DNA of 64,000 bases from DATJSN01 sp035504095 (GTDB taxonomy: Bacteria > Planctomycetota > Phycisphaerae > WQYP01). The position numbers and the translations under genes are program-made. The DNA lies in the NCBI GenBank assembly GCA_035504095.1, contig DATJSN010000045.1, positions 12,895 through 76,894 of the forward strand, read 5' to 3'. Below the pieces are notes generated by a model, which did no database searches, was not told the DNA's origin, and was given only the letters and a program-made list of their open reading frames with translations. Shown in pieces: positions 44,823 through 53,218 of this stretch. The stretch's first letter is position 1. Each line of letters starts with the position of its first letter.

Positions 44823-47171
44823 TCACGCAGCCACAAACGAAACCGCCCATTGCACTTCCCGACTTACCGGAGATTCAATTGTCACCCGCGTCCAGAAGCC
44901 GGCTTCCGCGTGCGAAATTTTTACGCCCGCTGCCGTATCCGCCGATGAAACAACGACTGAAGCAACTGGCGCGCTGGCCTGACCGTTTTTCGTTAAAACT
45001 ACTAACTCGGGCGCCGGTTGTGAAATGCGCAATTCATAAGCCGATCCGCCTACTACTTTGCTGGTTCCGCTGAGCGTGTTAGTTTCCGGATTCCATTGTT
45101 CACTCACCAGGTCGACCGCCCCCTGTGTGACGTGACGGGACGTGCTGATCAGTTGCGGATTCTTTGTCCGTGGCCTAATCGCCATTACCAGACACGTTCG
45201 CCCCGGCAGATCAAATGTCCAGCTATTTAAACCGCTGATCGGTTTATTGCCCCAGAAATCAAAAGCGTCATAGACTGCGTTAGGGTCCAACCCCGCCGCT
45301 GCTGGATCAACTTGTGCCGTCCAGTGTCCGCTGCTCCAGTTGAACAAACCCAGAACGTAATGGACCTCATCGTCGACTTTATAAGTTAACATCCAAATCC
45401 GCGCCGGATCATTATCAAACAGGTCCACTGGGCGGACCGTTTTGAATTGATGCGAAGGCATCATGCAGCGCAGTGCGTCGATGCGTTCCTGCGTGTATTC
45501 CAGCATCCAGTCACTGGTAGTGTGATGGGCGCTAAGCAACGTCACCCATGAGCCATAACACAAAAACTCGTTCATCGGAACCGAAAGTCGGGCGTAAATC
45601 GGATCAGGATCGTTCCACCATACGCGCCCGTTAAGAAAATACAGATGCGAACCGGCGTGTGTTCCATGCTGAATATTGGCCCATTTGGATGTGTTGTCCG
45701 GCCCGATGCGCATCGCGTCGACCAACCCCAGCTCCATGCCCAGCGAACGCTCATTTTGAGGCAAACAACACCCGAGGATAAATGTATCTGGTCCGGCGGC
45801 CTCACGAATTGTCTTAAGTCCCAGCCGTGCCGCCTGCATATTGGACATGGTTTTGTCCTTGAATACCGCGTCGCCGAAGTTGTCCTCGTAATAAGCTTGA
45901 TTCGCAATTTGATGAGAATAATCCTGCAGACATGCCAACCCTGTATATTGGCCGTCGATTTTCAGATAACCATACCCCCACTTATTCATCGCCTGACTGA
46001 TAAACCCTGCGACATAATCCCGTGCTTTACTGTACGTCATGTCCAGGCATGTGCCGCCCCAATAAGTGTCATATACCGAACCATCTTCCCGGCGAACCAC
46101 CAGGTCCAGCTTGTCTGCGAATATTGGATCCTGATAATCAATCGCGAACGGCAGCATCCATATTCCCGGCAGCAGTCCCAGCGCCGCGATCTTATCCGCC
46201 ACCGGTTTCATGCCCGCCGCATACGGCCCTTTGGGATTCACATGATAAAAATCCATCGCCGGCCAGCCGTTGCGCTTCTGGCCGTTTTGCCAGTGATCGT
46301 CAATTTGCACAAAACTGAACCCAAACGGGGCAAAATTTTTGGCGGCATATTCAGCGATTTGCTGCAGATGTTCCGGATCGGAAGCGGCGCCATGTTTATC
46401 CGAATACCACGTGCAATATCCCGGAGCATGTGGCTTAAGTTTGACCCCGTTAATCAAGGCAAACTGATCTGCCCAGGTTTCCAGGCCATCGCGTACATCG
46501 TCAAACCAGCCGATCGCCCACCAGTCCCCGCCGAATTCATCCAATGTAGGCGGAATCGCACTGCCGTAATCGTTACGCAATTTTAGTACAATTTTGCCGC
46601 CTTCCACTCTTGGAAATATCACGCCGCTGGCGGCGTCTATTCTGATCAGACCCGCCACTACGCCGCTTCGTGAGACTGGATCGGCGACTGTTGTTACCAC
46701 GTGTTGGCCCGGATTGTTCGCCGGATCATAAAGTCCGCCTGCCCCTAGTCCTTTGGTCGACGCCTCAAGACTTAATTTCGCCTCAAATACGCTCACCCGA
46801 TGTCCCGGCATGATCACGTCGGAGTTGCGCGGATCGCGGCGAATAAAAACAAACGGAACATCCTGGGCAATAACAATCCAGTTTTCTCCCGGCGAAATTT
46901 TCAACACTTTTCCCGGACCAAATGGCGAATCCGCGCCCAGATCAACGATGCTGCACGACCCTGCTCCGGGCTGCATAAACAACCCCGATGCGAATGGACT
47001 TAAATCGGCAGCCAATGTCAGCATGCCCGTGGTCGTATCCATGCCGGCAAATACTTTGCCGTTGCTGATGATGCTCACCGGTGAATCAGTCTGTGCGTAA
47101 AGTTTGGCAGGAATGCTCGCCGCCCCCGCCGATACCAGCAAGGTTCCTACAAATTCGCGACGTGTGAACAT
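44823..47171 (-). CDS. Secreted alpha-galactosidase-like glycoside hydrolase (clan GH-D)
   Basis: About 782 aa. It starts with a Tat signal (TRREFVGTLLVSAGAASIPA). The barrel shows GYCTWYSDKHG, FSFVQIDDHWQ, GLLPGIWMLPFAI, the likely nucleophile Asp in YGYLKIDGQYT and the acid/base Asp in MRIGPDNTSKW, the arrangement of GH36/GH27-type enzymes. A beta-rich C-terminal domain follows. ATG at 47171 is chosen because it begins the Tat signal; a longer open frame upstream runs into palindromic element B. The AGAGG ribosome-binding site is supplied by the outer arm of that element. Confidence 0.85.
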   Translation of the reverse strand: MFTRREFVGTLLVSAGAASIPAKLYAQTDSPVSIISNGKVFAGMDTTTGMLTLAADLSPFASGLFMQPGAGSCSIVDLGADSPFGPGKVLKISPGENWIVIAQDVPFVFIRRDPRNSDVIMPGHRVSVFEAKLSLEASTKGLGAGGLYDPANNPGQHVVTTVADPVSRSGVVAGLIRIDAASGVIFPRVEGGKIVLKLRNDYGSAIPPTLDEFGGDWWAIGWFDDVRDGLETWADQFALINGVKLKPHAPGYCTWYSDKHGAASDPEHLQQIAEYAAKNFAPFGFSFVQIDDHWQNGQKRNGWPAMDFYHVNPKGPYAAGMKPVADKIAALGLLPGIWMLPFAIDYQDPIFADKLDLVVRREDGSVYDTYWGGTCLDMTYSKARDYVAGFISQAMNKWGYGYLKIDGQYTGLACLQDYSHQIANQAYYEDNFGDAVFKDKTMSNMQAARLGLKTIREAAGPDTFILGCCLPQNERSLGMELGLVDAMRIGPDNTSKWANIQHGTHAGSHLYFLNGRVWWNDPDPIYARLSVPMNEFLCYGSWVTLLSAHHTTSDWMLEYTQERIDALRCMMPSHQFKTVRPVDLFDNDPARIWMLTYKVDDEVHYVLGLFNWSSGHWTAQVDPAAAGLDPNAVYDAFDFWGNKPISGLNSWTFDLPGRTCLVMAIRPRTKNPQLISTSRHVTQGAVDLVSEQWNPETNTLSGTSKVVGGSAYELRISQPAPELVVLTKNGQASAPVASVVVSSADTAAGVKISHAEAGFWTRVTIESPVSREVQWAVSFVAA

Positions 47172-47175
47172 AGTA

Positions 47176-47455
47176 AGAGCCTCTAACAACATAAGCCGGG
47201 AGCCGCGTTGGGCCGCAAATGGCCCAGATGCAAGGCGGAGGCCCGAAGCCGTATCCGAAGGATGATACAACGAGGGCCGACAACGCCGCAGATGGGCCAT
47301 TTGCGACCCAACCCTTCGGGACGCGGTGCCTTTCGGCCCCATACGGCGTCGCTTCTCCTCGCTGTATTGTATTCTAATACTTGCATCGTCGAAGCTCCTT
47401 GTCTGGGACCCAAATGCCCAGCGTCGCGGCCCCGCCTTATGTTGTTAAAGGCTCT
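47176..47455. repeat. Large palindromic element, copy B
   Basis: 280-nt imperfect palindrome. AGAGCCTCTAACAACATAAG at 47176 pairs with 47436-47455 with one mismatch and continues to GAGCCGCG. Internally TTGGGCCGCAAATGGCCCA near 47208 pairs with 47293-47311 (18 of 19), GTATC...GATAC and GTATT...AATAC form small hairpins, and CCCTTCGGG lies at the centre. Element A (11206) has the same layout and almost the same length, but different arm bases that remain paired. B lies 4 nt from the start codon of the minus-strand glycosidase gene; the rest of the space to 47549 shows nothing further. Confidence 0.87.
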
Positions 47456-47549
47456 AACCCTCCTCGTGGACCGCCATTTAAATAAAACTTACCATTCATC
47501 ATCTGCCGCTGCCAGTGATTTAATGGCGTTATTCCAGTAACATAACGTC

Positions 47550-48161
47550 ATGACCACCGGGCTATTACAAAATCAAACCTGGGACGTCGGCCGCACTGCC
47601 GGTCTATGTTCTGCTTGCTCAATGACCCTTACACCAGGCACGACGTGTTGGGCTGCTTTGGTGGAATTACCTAAATCCGGCGGCAGTGCTAATACCGCCG
47701 ACGCCAACAAGGATAAACCCATCAGCCCCTGGCAACGCCTCGACTTCTGCCAGGCCTGCTGGTCTGCCGGCAAACGCCCCGCGCCGCCATTGGATATGTT
47801 TTCATTTTGGAAAACCATCACGCCCGAGCCGGAGAAAAAACGCCGGATTTTTGTTGACGATTCCGTACTCATGGATCTGTTTAATCGTCTCGTCGATCGC
47901 ACCGATATGACGGACATCCGTTTTCGTTTTGTTCTGGCGCTCCTGCTGATGCGCAAAAAATTACTTAAATACGAGGGAATTGAAACACTGCCGACCGATA
48001 TGGCCGAACGCTTTAAAGAATTAACTCCTCAGCCGGAACTCTGGAAAATGTTTCCCCGCCAGAGCGATTTTTCTGTTATGGTTGTCAATCCTCACCTGAC
48101 TCCTGAGCAGATCAGTCAGGTATCTGAGCAGCTTTCTACAATCCTTGCCGAAGAAGTTTAA
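47550..48161 (+). CDS. Conserved-looking protein with cysteine pairs, unknown function
   Basis: 203 aa. Cysteines in the first third (LCSACSMTL, TTCWAAL, FCQACW) are spaced like a zinc ribbon. Then comes a helical region (DDSVLMDLFNRLVDRTDMTDIRFRFVLALLLMRKKLLKYEG) and a C-terminal helix PEQISQVSEQLSTILAEEV. Not recognised by name. A diverged copy of its last 23 codons lies beyond the next gene at 49563. Confidence 0.7.
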   Translation: MTTGLLQNQTWDVGRTAGLCSACSMTLTPGTTCWAALVELPKSGGSANTADANKDKPISPWQRLDFCQACWSAGKRPAPPLDMFSFWKTITPEPEKKRRIFVDDSVLMDLFNRLVDRTDMTDIRFRFVLALLLMRKKLLKYEGIETLPTDMAERFKELTPQPELWKMFPRQSDFSVMVVNPHLTPEQISQVSEQLSTILAEEV

Positions 48162-48170
48162 TGTCACTGT

Positions 48171-49493
48171 TTGCTTGATAGCGCCGGGAAAATCTTGGAA
48201 TTAAGCCAACAATCAACATCTGGAAACGCAACGCTTCCCACGGACCCATTGCATCTGGGCAGGAAGATTATTCCTGGACTCGATGGCCTTCGCGGCGTGG
48301 CGATCCTCCTGGTCTTAATTATTCATTACGCCAGTTTTTGGCCGCGGGATTCACAGTTTTCCATGTATCTTTATCGCACGCTGGGAATTTGTACCACTGG
48401 CGTGCAGCTATTCTTTGTACTCTCAGGATTTCTGATTACAGGCATTCTGCTGGATTCCAAAGAAACAACGCTGCATTATTTTCGAAACTTTTACATGCGG
48501 CGTTTCCTGAGGATTTTTCCACTCTATTATGCCGCCGTAGCCATCTTCAGCATTTATGCGCTGGCGCTGGCATTTGGGGCGGTTCGTCCCGGACAGATGC
48601 TGGGATTCGAAAACAACGCTGCTTTGAATCCACACGAATACCTTTCATACCTGCCATGGCTTTTGACCTATACATCGAATTTCTGGTCCATGATCCACAA
48701 CGAATTGATGCATGTTGTAGGGCCTTATTGGACCCTGGCCATCGAAGAGCAGTTTTATCTGGTTTGGCCTTTATTAGTCTTTTTCCTGCCCCGCAAGGCT
48801 GTGCTTTGGACGAGCATTGGTTTGGTGTTGGTCTCTGCGCTATGGTGGTGCCTCGCCGCAACTACTGCGATGGGCTACACCACGATTTACGTTGCCACTC
48901 CGGCTCAGGTAAACGCACTTGGCGCCGGGGCAATGCTTGCCGTCATGATGCGCGACCCAAAGATGCGATATTTGATGGCGAAGCTTTCATTACCTATACT
49001 GGCGATCTCTGGAGTTATTATCGTTTTTGCCTTGGCATCGATTTGGACATCTAACTTCGATTGGTTTTCAGTGCACCCTGCGGTAACCCTGATTAAGACC
49101 ACTGCTGGAAGCACCATCGAAATTCCGGGATTCTCGAGCGGCACGGTAAACGCTTTGTTATGGACTGTGATTGCGCTGTTTTACGCCGCTTTGCTGAGTT
49201 GTGTCCTTTTTTCGGGAGAAAAACGCGGCTTTCTGGGACAAGTGATGTCCTCCGGGATTATGACGTGGTTCGGCCGTTATAGTTATGGCATATACATCTT
49301 ACATGTCGCGGTAATGTTTACTGTTTCGGACCTGATCAGCTTCGTCGGGCGTTTGACGCGGTTGTCGGGAACGACCGGTTTGCCATCGGTGCGTGTGCTG
49401 GTTTCGTTGATTTTGACCTGTGGGTTGGCATATTTGAGTTACCATCTGTTTGAGAAACGGTTTCTGGCGCTCAAACGCTTTTTCCCGGATTGA
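48171..49493 (+). CDS. Acyltransferase family 3 membrane protein
   Basis: 440 aa, about ten membrane helices. PGLDGLRGVAILLVLIIHY carries the family His, then GVQLFFVLSGFLITGILLD, FYMRRFLRIFPLYY (R-x10-H/P type) and PYWTLAIEEQFYLVWPLL, the hallmarks of OafA-type O-acyltransferases. Expected to O-acetylate a surface polysaccharide. Start is a TTG 9 nt after the previous stop. It sits between the gene at 47550 and a duplicated tail fragment of that gene. Confidence 0.9.
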   Translation: MLDSAGKILELSQQSTSGNATLPTDPLHLGRKIIPGLDGLRGVAILLVLIIHYASFWPRDSQFSMYLYRTLGICTTGVQLFFVLSGFLITGILLDSKETTLHYFRNFYMRRFLRIFPLYYAAVAIFSIYALALAFGAVRPGQMLGFENNAALNPHEYLSYLPWLLTYTSNFWSMIHNELMHVVGPYWTLAIEEQFYLVWPLLVFFLPRKAVLWTSIGLVLVSALWWCLAATTAMGYTTIYVATPAQVNALGAGAMLAVMMRDPKMRYLMAKLSLPILAISGVIIVFALASIWTSNFDWFSVHPAVTLIKTTAGSTIEIPGFSSGTVNALLWTVIALFYAALLSCVLFSGEKRGFLGQVMSSGIMTWFGRYSYGIYILHVAVMFTVSDLISFVGRLTRLSGTTGLPSVRVLVSLILTCGLAYLSYHLFEKRFLALKRFFPD

Positions 49494-49514
49494 AAATTTT
49501 GTGTTTTTTATCTC

Positions 49515-49560
49515 TTTCGTCGTGCCGTAGTCTCGTTGTGGTAAAGAATATTCCCGTCAC
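49515..49560 (+). repeat. Diverged direct repeat (partner at 49741-49787)
   Basis: The segment with TCGTCGTGCCGTAGTCTCG matches TCGTCGTGCCGTTGTGTCG at 49743 and continues to a shared GTTGTGGT and AAATATTC. The two copies bracket the gene-tail fragment and short palindromes. No open frame is conserved in it. Confidence 0.6.
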
Positions 49561-49562
49561 CG

Positions 49563-49631
49563 CACCTGAGCACCGAACAGATTAGTCAGGTCTCCGAACA
49601 ACTCTCCACCATTCTCGCCGAAGAAATTTAA
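49563..49631 (+). pseudogene. Duplicated 3' fragment of the gene at 47550
   Basis: Reads HLSTEQISQVSEQLSTILAE then EI and stop, against HLTPEQISQVSEQLSTILAE then EV and stop at the end of the 47550 gene: 23 codons with only three replacements but several silent changes. No start or upstream homology is left. It indicates an old tandem duplication or insertion event around the acyltransferase gene. Confidence 0.8.
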
Positions 49632-49635
49632 TGTA

Positions 49636-49687
49636 GCTCAGGCTCTCCAGCCTGAGCATTGTAGTAAATGGGCATGCTCCGCATGCC
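49636..49687. repeat. Two short palindromes
   Basis: GCTCAGGCT-CTCC-AGCCTGAGC (49636-49657) and GGCATGC-TCC-GCATGCC (49671-49687). Same style as the hairpins at 3447 and 50268. Confidence 0.7.
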
Positions 49688-49783
49688 GTGGTTTCCGAAG
49701 TTTTATTTTTGCCTTTGTACTTTTAATTTTTACTTCGTTGTCTCGTCGTGCCGTTGTGTCGTTGTGGTGAAAAATATTCTCTG

Positions 49784-50248
49784 TTACTTCACCTGCGCCA
49801 GTAGCTCCACTTCCACCGCCGCATTCAGCGGCAGCGCCGCCACGCCGATCGTCGTTCGCGCATGCCGCCCGATCTCGCCGCAAACCGCCGCCAATAGATC
49901 GCTTGCCCCATTGGCCACCAGCGAATGCTGCTCAAACGCCGGATCGCACTGTACAAACACCCCCACCCGCACAATCCGCACTAGCCTGTCCCAATGACCG
50001 TCGATCACATCCTTTAGCACCGCCAAAGCATTAACGGCGGCAAGCTTCGCCGCTTCCTTCGCCTGCTCTACGCTCACGGGGTTTGGAACCTTGCCCAGGT
50101 AGACGACTTTCCCTTCGCGGCTCGGCAACTGCCCGCTGATAAAAACCAGTTGTCCGGTATTGACCGCAGTGACATAAGAAGCCACGGGCTTGGGCGCCGG
50201 CGGCAGAACCAGTCCCATCTTCTGTAAATTCTCTTCAATCGAATTCAT
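49784..50248 (-). CDS. RidA-family protein (YjgF/YjgH type)
   Basis: 154 aa. LVFISGQLPSREGKVVYLGKV, AVNALAVLKDVIDGHWDRLVRIVRVGVFV and the C-terminal ARTTIGVAALPLNAAVEVELLA match the RidA superfamily. Classic RidA hydrolyses reactive enamine/imine intermediates from PLP enzymes; the usual Arg in the IRxxV context is ARTTIG here, as in the longer YjgH-like subgroup, so activity is less sure. Monocistronic on the minus strand. Confidence 0.88.
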   Translation of the reverse strand: MNSIEENLQKMGLVLPPAPKPVASYVTAVNTGQLVFISGQLPSREGKVVYLGKVPNPVSVEQAKEAAKLAAVNALAVLKDVIDGHWDRLVRIVRVGVFVQCDPAFEQHSLVANGASDLLAAVCGEIGRHARTTIGVAALPLNAAVEVELLAQVK

Positions 50249-50267
50249 AAAAAAACCTATAAATTGT

Positions 50268-50291
50268 AGAGCAGCCTCTCCAGGCTGCTCT
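50268..50291. repeat. Short palindrome
   Basis: AGAGCAGCCT-CTCC-AGGCTGCTCT, perfect 10-bp arms with CTCC loop, upstream of ridA. A degenerate relative follows at about 50302-50325, and another at about 50384-50405. Confidence 0.7.
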
Positions 50292-50495
50292 ATAGGAGAA
50301 TAGGCTGGAGAGCCCTGTTCTACAATGCTCGGGCCAAAAGCCTAAGCTACTAATGCATTCTTCTCAATCATTTAAAAATCTAGCTCAGACTCCCCAGCAT
50401 GAGCATGTGACCGTAAGATTCACAGTTAATAAACGGTGGGTCCGCATGCTCACTAAACGCATTCGTCGACAATGCTGCATAAAGCAAAAATCTGT

Positions 50496-50523
50496 TTGAC
50501 AAAACAAAAATATTAGCTATTAT
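50496..50523 (+). promoter_or_regulatory. Promoter before fluoride riboswitch 1
   Basis: TTGACA, 16-nt spacer, TATTAT; transcription would begin about 20 nt before the aptamer. Good match. Confidence 0.65.
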
Positions 50524-50548
50524 GATAATTGAAATATACCTATCCAAA

Positions 50549-50608
50549 AGGGCGATGGAGTTCGCCCTAACCGCCCCATGTCCATGGGGCTGATAACTCC
50601 TATCGGGC
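50549..50608 (+). ncRNA. Fluoride riboswitch 1 (crcB motif)
   Basis: Aptamer signature: GGGCGATGGAGTTCGCCC, then AACCGCC, a CCCCATG/CATGGGG stem, then GCTGATAACTCCTA. These are the conserved loops and pseudoknot strands of the fluoride riboswitch. AACTCCTATCGGGC (50595-50608) can pair with GCCCGTAGGGTTTT (50653-50666), an alternative stem followed by T's, so it probably controls termination. It precedes the phosphoesterase-enolase unit. Confidence 0.93.
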
Positions 50609-50752
50609 TTTACCCAATGGAAATATGTCAGCGCATTCGTGCTGGATTTCCTGCCCGTAGGGTTTTCAGTCGTAGCATTCCGGATAAGCAACTCGCGGAT
50701 ATTCTTCTCCGCGGATTCGCTTCTCTTAGGATGCTGAACATGGCGTGGCAAC

Positions 50753-51466
50753 GTGCGAATTCTGATTCTCTCCGATATTCACGCCAATATTTGGGCGCTT
50801 CAGGCCGTGGAAAAAGACGCCGGTCCCGTTGATTATGTCCTTTGCGCGGGTGATTGTGTAACTTACGGCACTCGCCCCGGCGAAACTGTTCAATGGCTTC
50901 AATCGCATCGCGCTATTGTCGTCAGAGGAAATCACGATCACGCAGCAGCCTTTAATCAGCACCCGCACGCCGCACCACAAAAAGCTCATTTGGCTCTGAC
51001 CCTCAGAGATTGGACGCGATCTAAACTCCATGATGCTCAATTAAGCTGGCTCTCTCGGCTGCCGCTGGAACTAACCTGGGAAATTAACGGCGTCCGCTTT
51101 GTGCTGGTCCACGCCACACCGGTGGATCCTCTTTACGATTACCGAATTACCCCTAAGGCCTCTGATGATTTGCTTGAGGAGGCTGGAATGATGACCGTTT
51201 GTGGCGAAGTGCTTGTGGTAGGCCATACGCATCTACCGTATCAAAGACGATTTTGGCAGATAAAAATGGTCAATCCAGGATCCATCGGACAACCGCTGGA
51301 TAACGATCCGCGCGCTGCATATGCCATCTGGGATAACGGGCAAATAACATTGAGGCGAACAGCCTATCCGCAAACAGAACTGATTCGATCGCTTGATGAA
51401 CTATCTCTCTCGGAAGATTTATACGTAAGCCTCAGAAAATCATTTGAACTTGGTCGGTTGTTTTAA
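50753..51466 (+). CDS. Calcineurin-like metallophosphoesterase
   Basis: 237 aa. All five blocks of the YfcE/MJ0936-type family are visible: SDIHAN, GDCVTYG, VVRGNHDH, HATP and GHTHLPYQR, followed by NPGSIGQP. Two divalent metals and phosphodiester or phosphomonoester hydrolysis are expected; substrate unknown. GTG start with poor ribosome-binding site, about 145 nt after fluoride riboswitch 1. It is cotranscribed with enolase. A metal-dependent phosphatase here may deal with a metabolite that builds up when enolase or pyrophosphatase is blocked by fluoride; that is speculation. Confidence 0.9.
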   Translation: MRILILSDIHANIWALQAVEKDAGPVDYVLCAGDCVTYGTRPGETVQWLQSHRAIVVRGNHDHAAAFNQHPHAAPQKAHLALTLRDWTRSKLHDAQLSWLSRLPLELTWEINGVRFVLVHATPVDPLYDYRITPKASDDLLEEAGMMTVCGEVLVVGHTHLPYQRRFWQIKMVNPGSIGQPLDNDPRAAYAIWDNGQITLRRTAYPQTELIRSLDELSLSEDLYVSLRKSFELGRLF

Positions 51467-51486
51467 TCTTTAAAGGAGATTTGATC

Positions 51487-52767
51487 ATGTCCGGAAAAAT
51501 TTCTCGAGTGCACGCCATGGAAATTCTGGATTCGCGCGGCAACCCTACCCTTCGTGCTTTCGTGGAGTTGGATAACGGGATACACGCTTCAGCATCCGTT
51601 CCATCCGGCGCTTCGACTGGAATAAGCGAAGCGCTTGAACTTCGTGACGAAGATATGGCCCGATATGAGGGAAAAGGAGTTCTCAACGCGGTTCAGAACG
51701 TCAATGCGCGCATTGGGCCGCGCTTGATAGGAATGAATCCAATTGAACAAAAGAAAATTGACCACCTCATGATTGAATTAGACGGCACGGCGAACAAATC
51801 CAAACTCGGCGCCAACGCCATTCTAGGCGTCTCTATGGCCGTCGCACGCGCAGCGGCAATGAACGTTGGCCAGCCGTTGTATCGTTATTTAGGAGCTGAA
51901 AGGTCAGCCTTGCTTCCGATCCCTATGATTAACATTATCAACGGCGGAAAGCATGCTGATAACAACCTCGACTTCCAGGAATTTATGGTGATTCCAATTG
52001 GCGCCAAGACCTTTTCCGAAGCAATTGAATTCGGCGTGGAAACATTTTGGGCTTTATGGAGAACTCTCGCCAAATATGGATATTCCACCGACGTCGGCGA
52101 TGAAGGAGGGTTTGCGCCAGACCTTAAAAACAATGAACATGCGTGTCAATTACTCGTAGAAGCCATCTCCGCGGCAGGATTTATCCCCGGTAACGAGGTG
52201 GCGATTGGGCTTGACCCAGCGGCAACCTCCTTTTTTGATGGAGAATGTTATAACCTGAAGCGATCGGGACAGGGACGCCGCACTTCAGAGGAAATGATCG
52301 CGTTGTATTCCATGTGGATAGATAAGTATCCGATTATTTCCATTGAAGATGGTTTTGCCGAAAATGACTGGGAAGGTTTTGCCCAATGTACCGCATCATT
52401 GGGAAAGGCTACCCAGATTGTCGGTGATGATCTTTATGTAACCAATACGGACTTCATTCGTCGTGGTATCGAACTGAAAGCAACAAATGCGGTACTCATT
52501 AAACTCAATCAGATCGGCACCTTAACGGAAACAATCGATGCCATTAGTCTGTGTCAGCAAACGGGATGGAATTACATTATTTCGCATCGATCAGGTGAAA
52601 CCGAAGATACTTTTATCGCTGATTTCGCTGTGGCCATGCGTAGTGGACAGATTAAAACCGGTTCGGTATGCAGGGGAGAACGTGTTTCCAAATACAACCG
52701 CCTGCTTGAAATTCAGGCTGAGCTTGGCAAGCAAGCGGTATTTCCCACTCAACTCTCAAACCGCTGA
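51487..52767 (+). CDS. eno: Enolase, fluoride-riboswitch controlled
   Basis: 2-phosphoglycerate dehydratase of glycolysis, 426 aa. Complete active site: ILDSRGNPT, PSGASTG, GGKHADNNLDFQEFM, GDEGGFAPDL, GLDPAATSFFD, SIEDGFAENDW, VGDDLYVTN, LIKLNQIGT, SHRSGETEDTFIADFAV and KTGSVCRGER. ATG at 51487 with AAAGGAG upstream. Enolase is a classic target of fluoride (with Mg and phosphate), and enolase genes are known among fluoride-riboswitch genes. Variants such as SVCRGER for the more usual APCRSER may be worth testing for fluoride tolerance. It could be the only enolase or a second, inducible copy. Confidence 0.96.
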   Translation: MSGKISRVHAMEILDSRGNPTLRAFVELDNGIHASASVPSGASTGISEALELRDEDMARYEGKGVLNAVQNVNARIGPRLIGMNPIEQKKIDHLMIELDGTANKSKLGANAILGVSMAVARAAAMNVGQPLYRYLGAERSALLPIPMINIINGGKHADNNLDFQEFMVIPIGAKTFSEAIEFGVETFWALWRTLAKYGYSTDVGDEGGFAPDLKNNEHACQLLVEAISAAGFIPGNEVAIGLDPAATSFFDGECYNLKRSGQGRRTSEEMIALYSMWIDKYPIISIEDGFAENDWEGFAQCTASLGKATQIVGDDLYVTNTDFIRRGIELKATNAVLIKLNQIGTLTETIDAISLCQQTGWNYIISHRSGETEDTFIADFAVAMRSGQIKTGSVCRGERVSKYNRLLEIQAELGKQAVFPTQLSNR

Positions 52768-52851
52768 ATACGTTGATGCTCTGGTGGTTAATCTTGGAGG
52801 AAGACAGAGCGTTCGTGGTGGCAAAATATAAGGGGCAGCACAAAGGCGGCG

Positions 52852-53172
52852 ATGATGTCACGCAAAGATGAGATCGATCCCGAAACCCGCCGCGAAAATG
52901 CCATGCGGCCAAGCCAGTATCTTGGCTACGATCATCATCGTTTGGCCCTGTATTTTATCGGACGTGAAGCGCTTGAACCTGCAGAAATCGAATTTAAACG
53001 CGCCGTTTGGCTCAACCCTTATCAGAATTTATTCCGCTATAACCTGGCGAAATGCCTGTGCATGAGGAAAAAGTTCACGGAAGCGCGGCAGGTGCTTGGC
53101 GAATTATTGCAATTATGGCCCGATGATAAACGAGCGCAAGATTTGTTATTTGAACTCAAAAACAAAGTCTGA
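52852..53172 (+). CDS. Small TPR-like protein
   Basis: 106 aa, no membrane segment. Two helix pairs fit the TPR pattern: ALYFIGREALEPAEIEFKRAVWLNP and FRYNLAKCLCMRKKFTEARQVLGELLQLWP. Between eno and the CFA-synthase-like gene in the same direction, so probably in the riboswitch 1 unit. Could be an adaptor; partner unknown. Confidence 0.75.
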   Translation: MMSRKDEIDPETRRENAMRPSQYLGYDHHRLALYFIGREALEPAEIEFKRAVWLNPYQNLFRYNLAKCLCMRKKFTEARQVLGELLQLWPDDKRAQDLLFELKNKV

Positions 53173-53218
53173 ATCCACTAGGTTTACAGTGGATTCCATC
53201 GAGCAATCGGAGTTACAC

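Noticed and set aside
47172..47342. N-terminal extension of the glycoside hydrolase up to 47342.
   Set aside because: The extension is translated palindromic element B; the Tat signal begins at 47171.
50380..50751. Open frames on both strands across riboswitch 1 (50380-50751 minus, 50578-50832 plus).
   Set aside because: They overlap the aptamer, its switching stem or the phosphoesterase start, have no family-like sequence and no ribosome-binding site.
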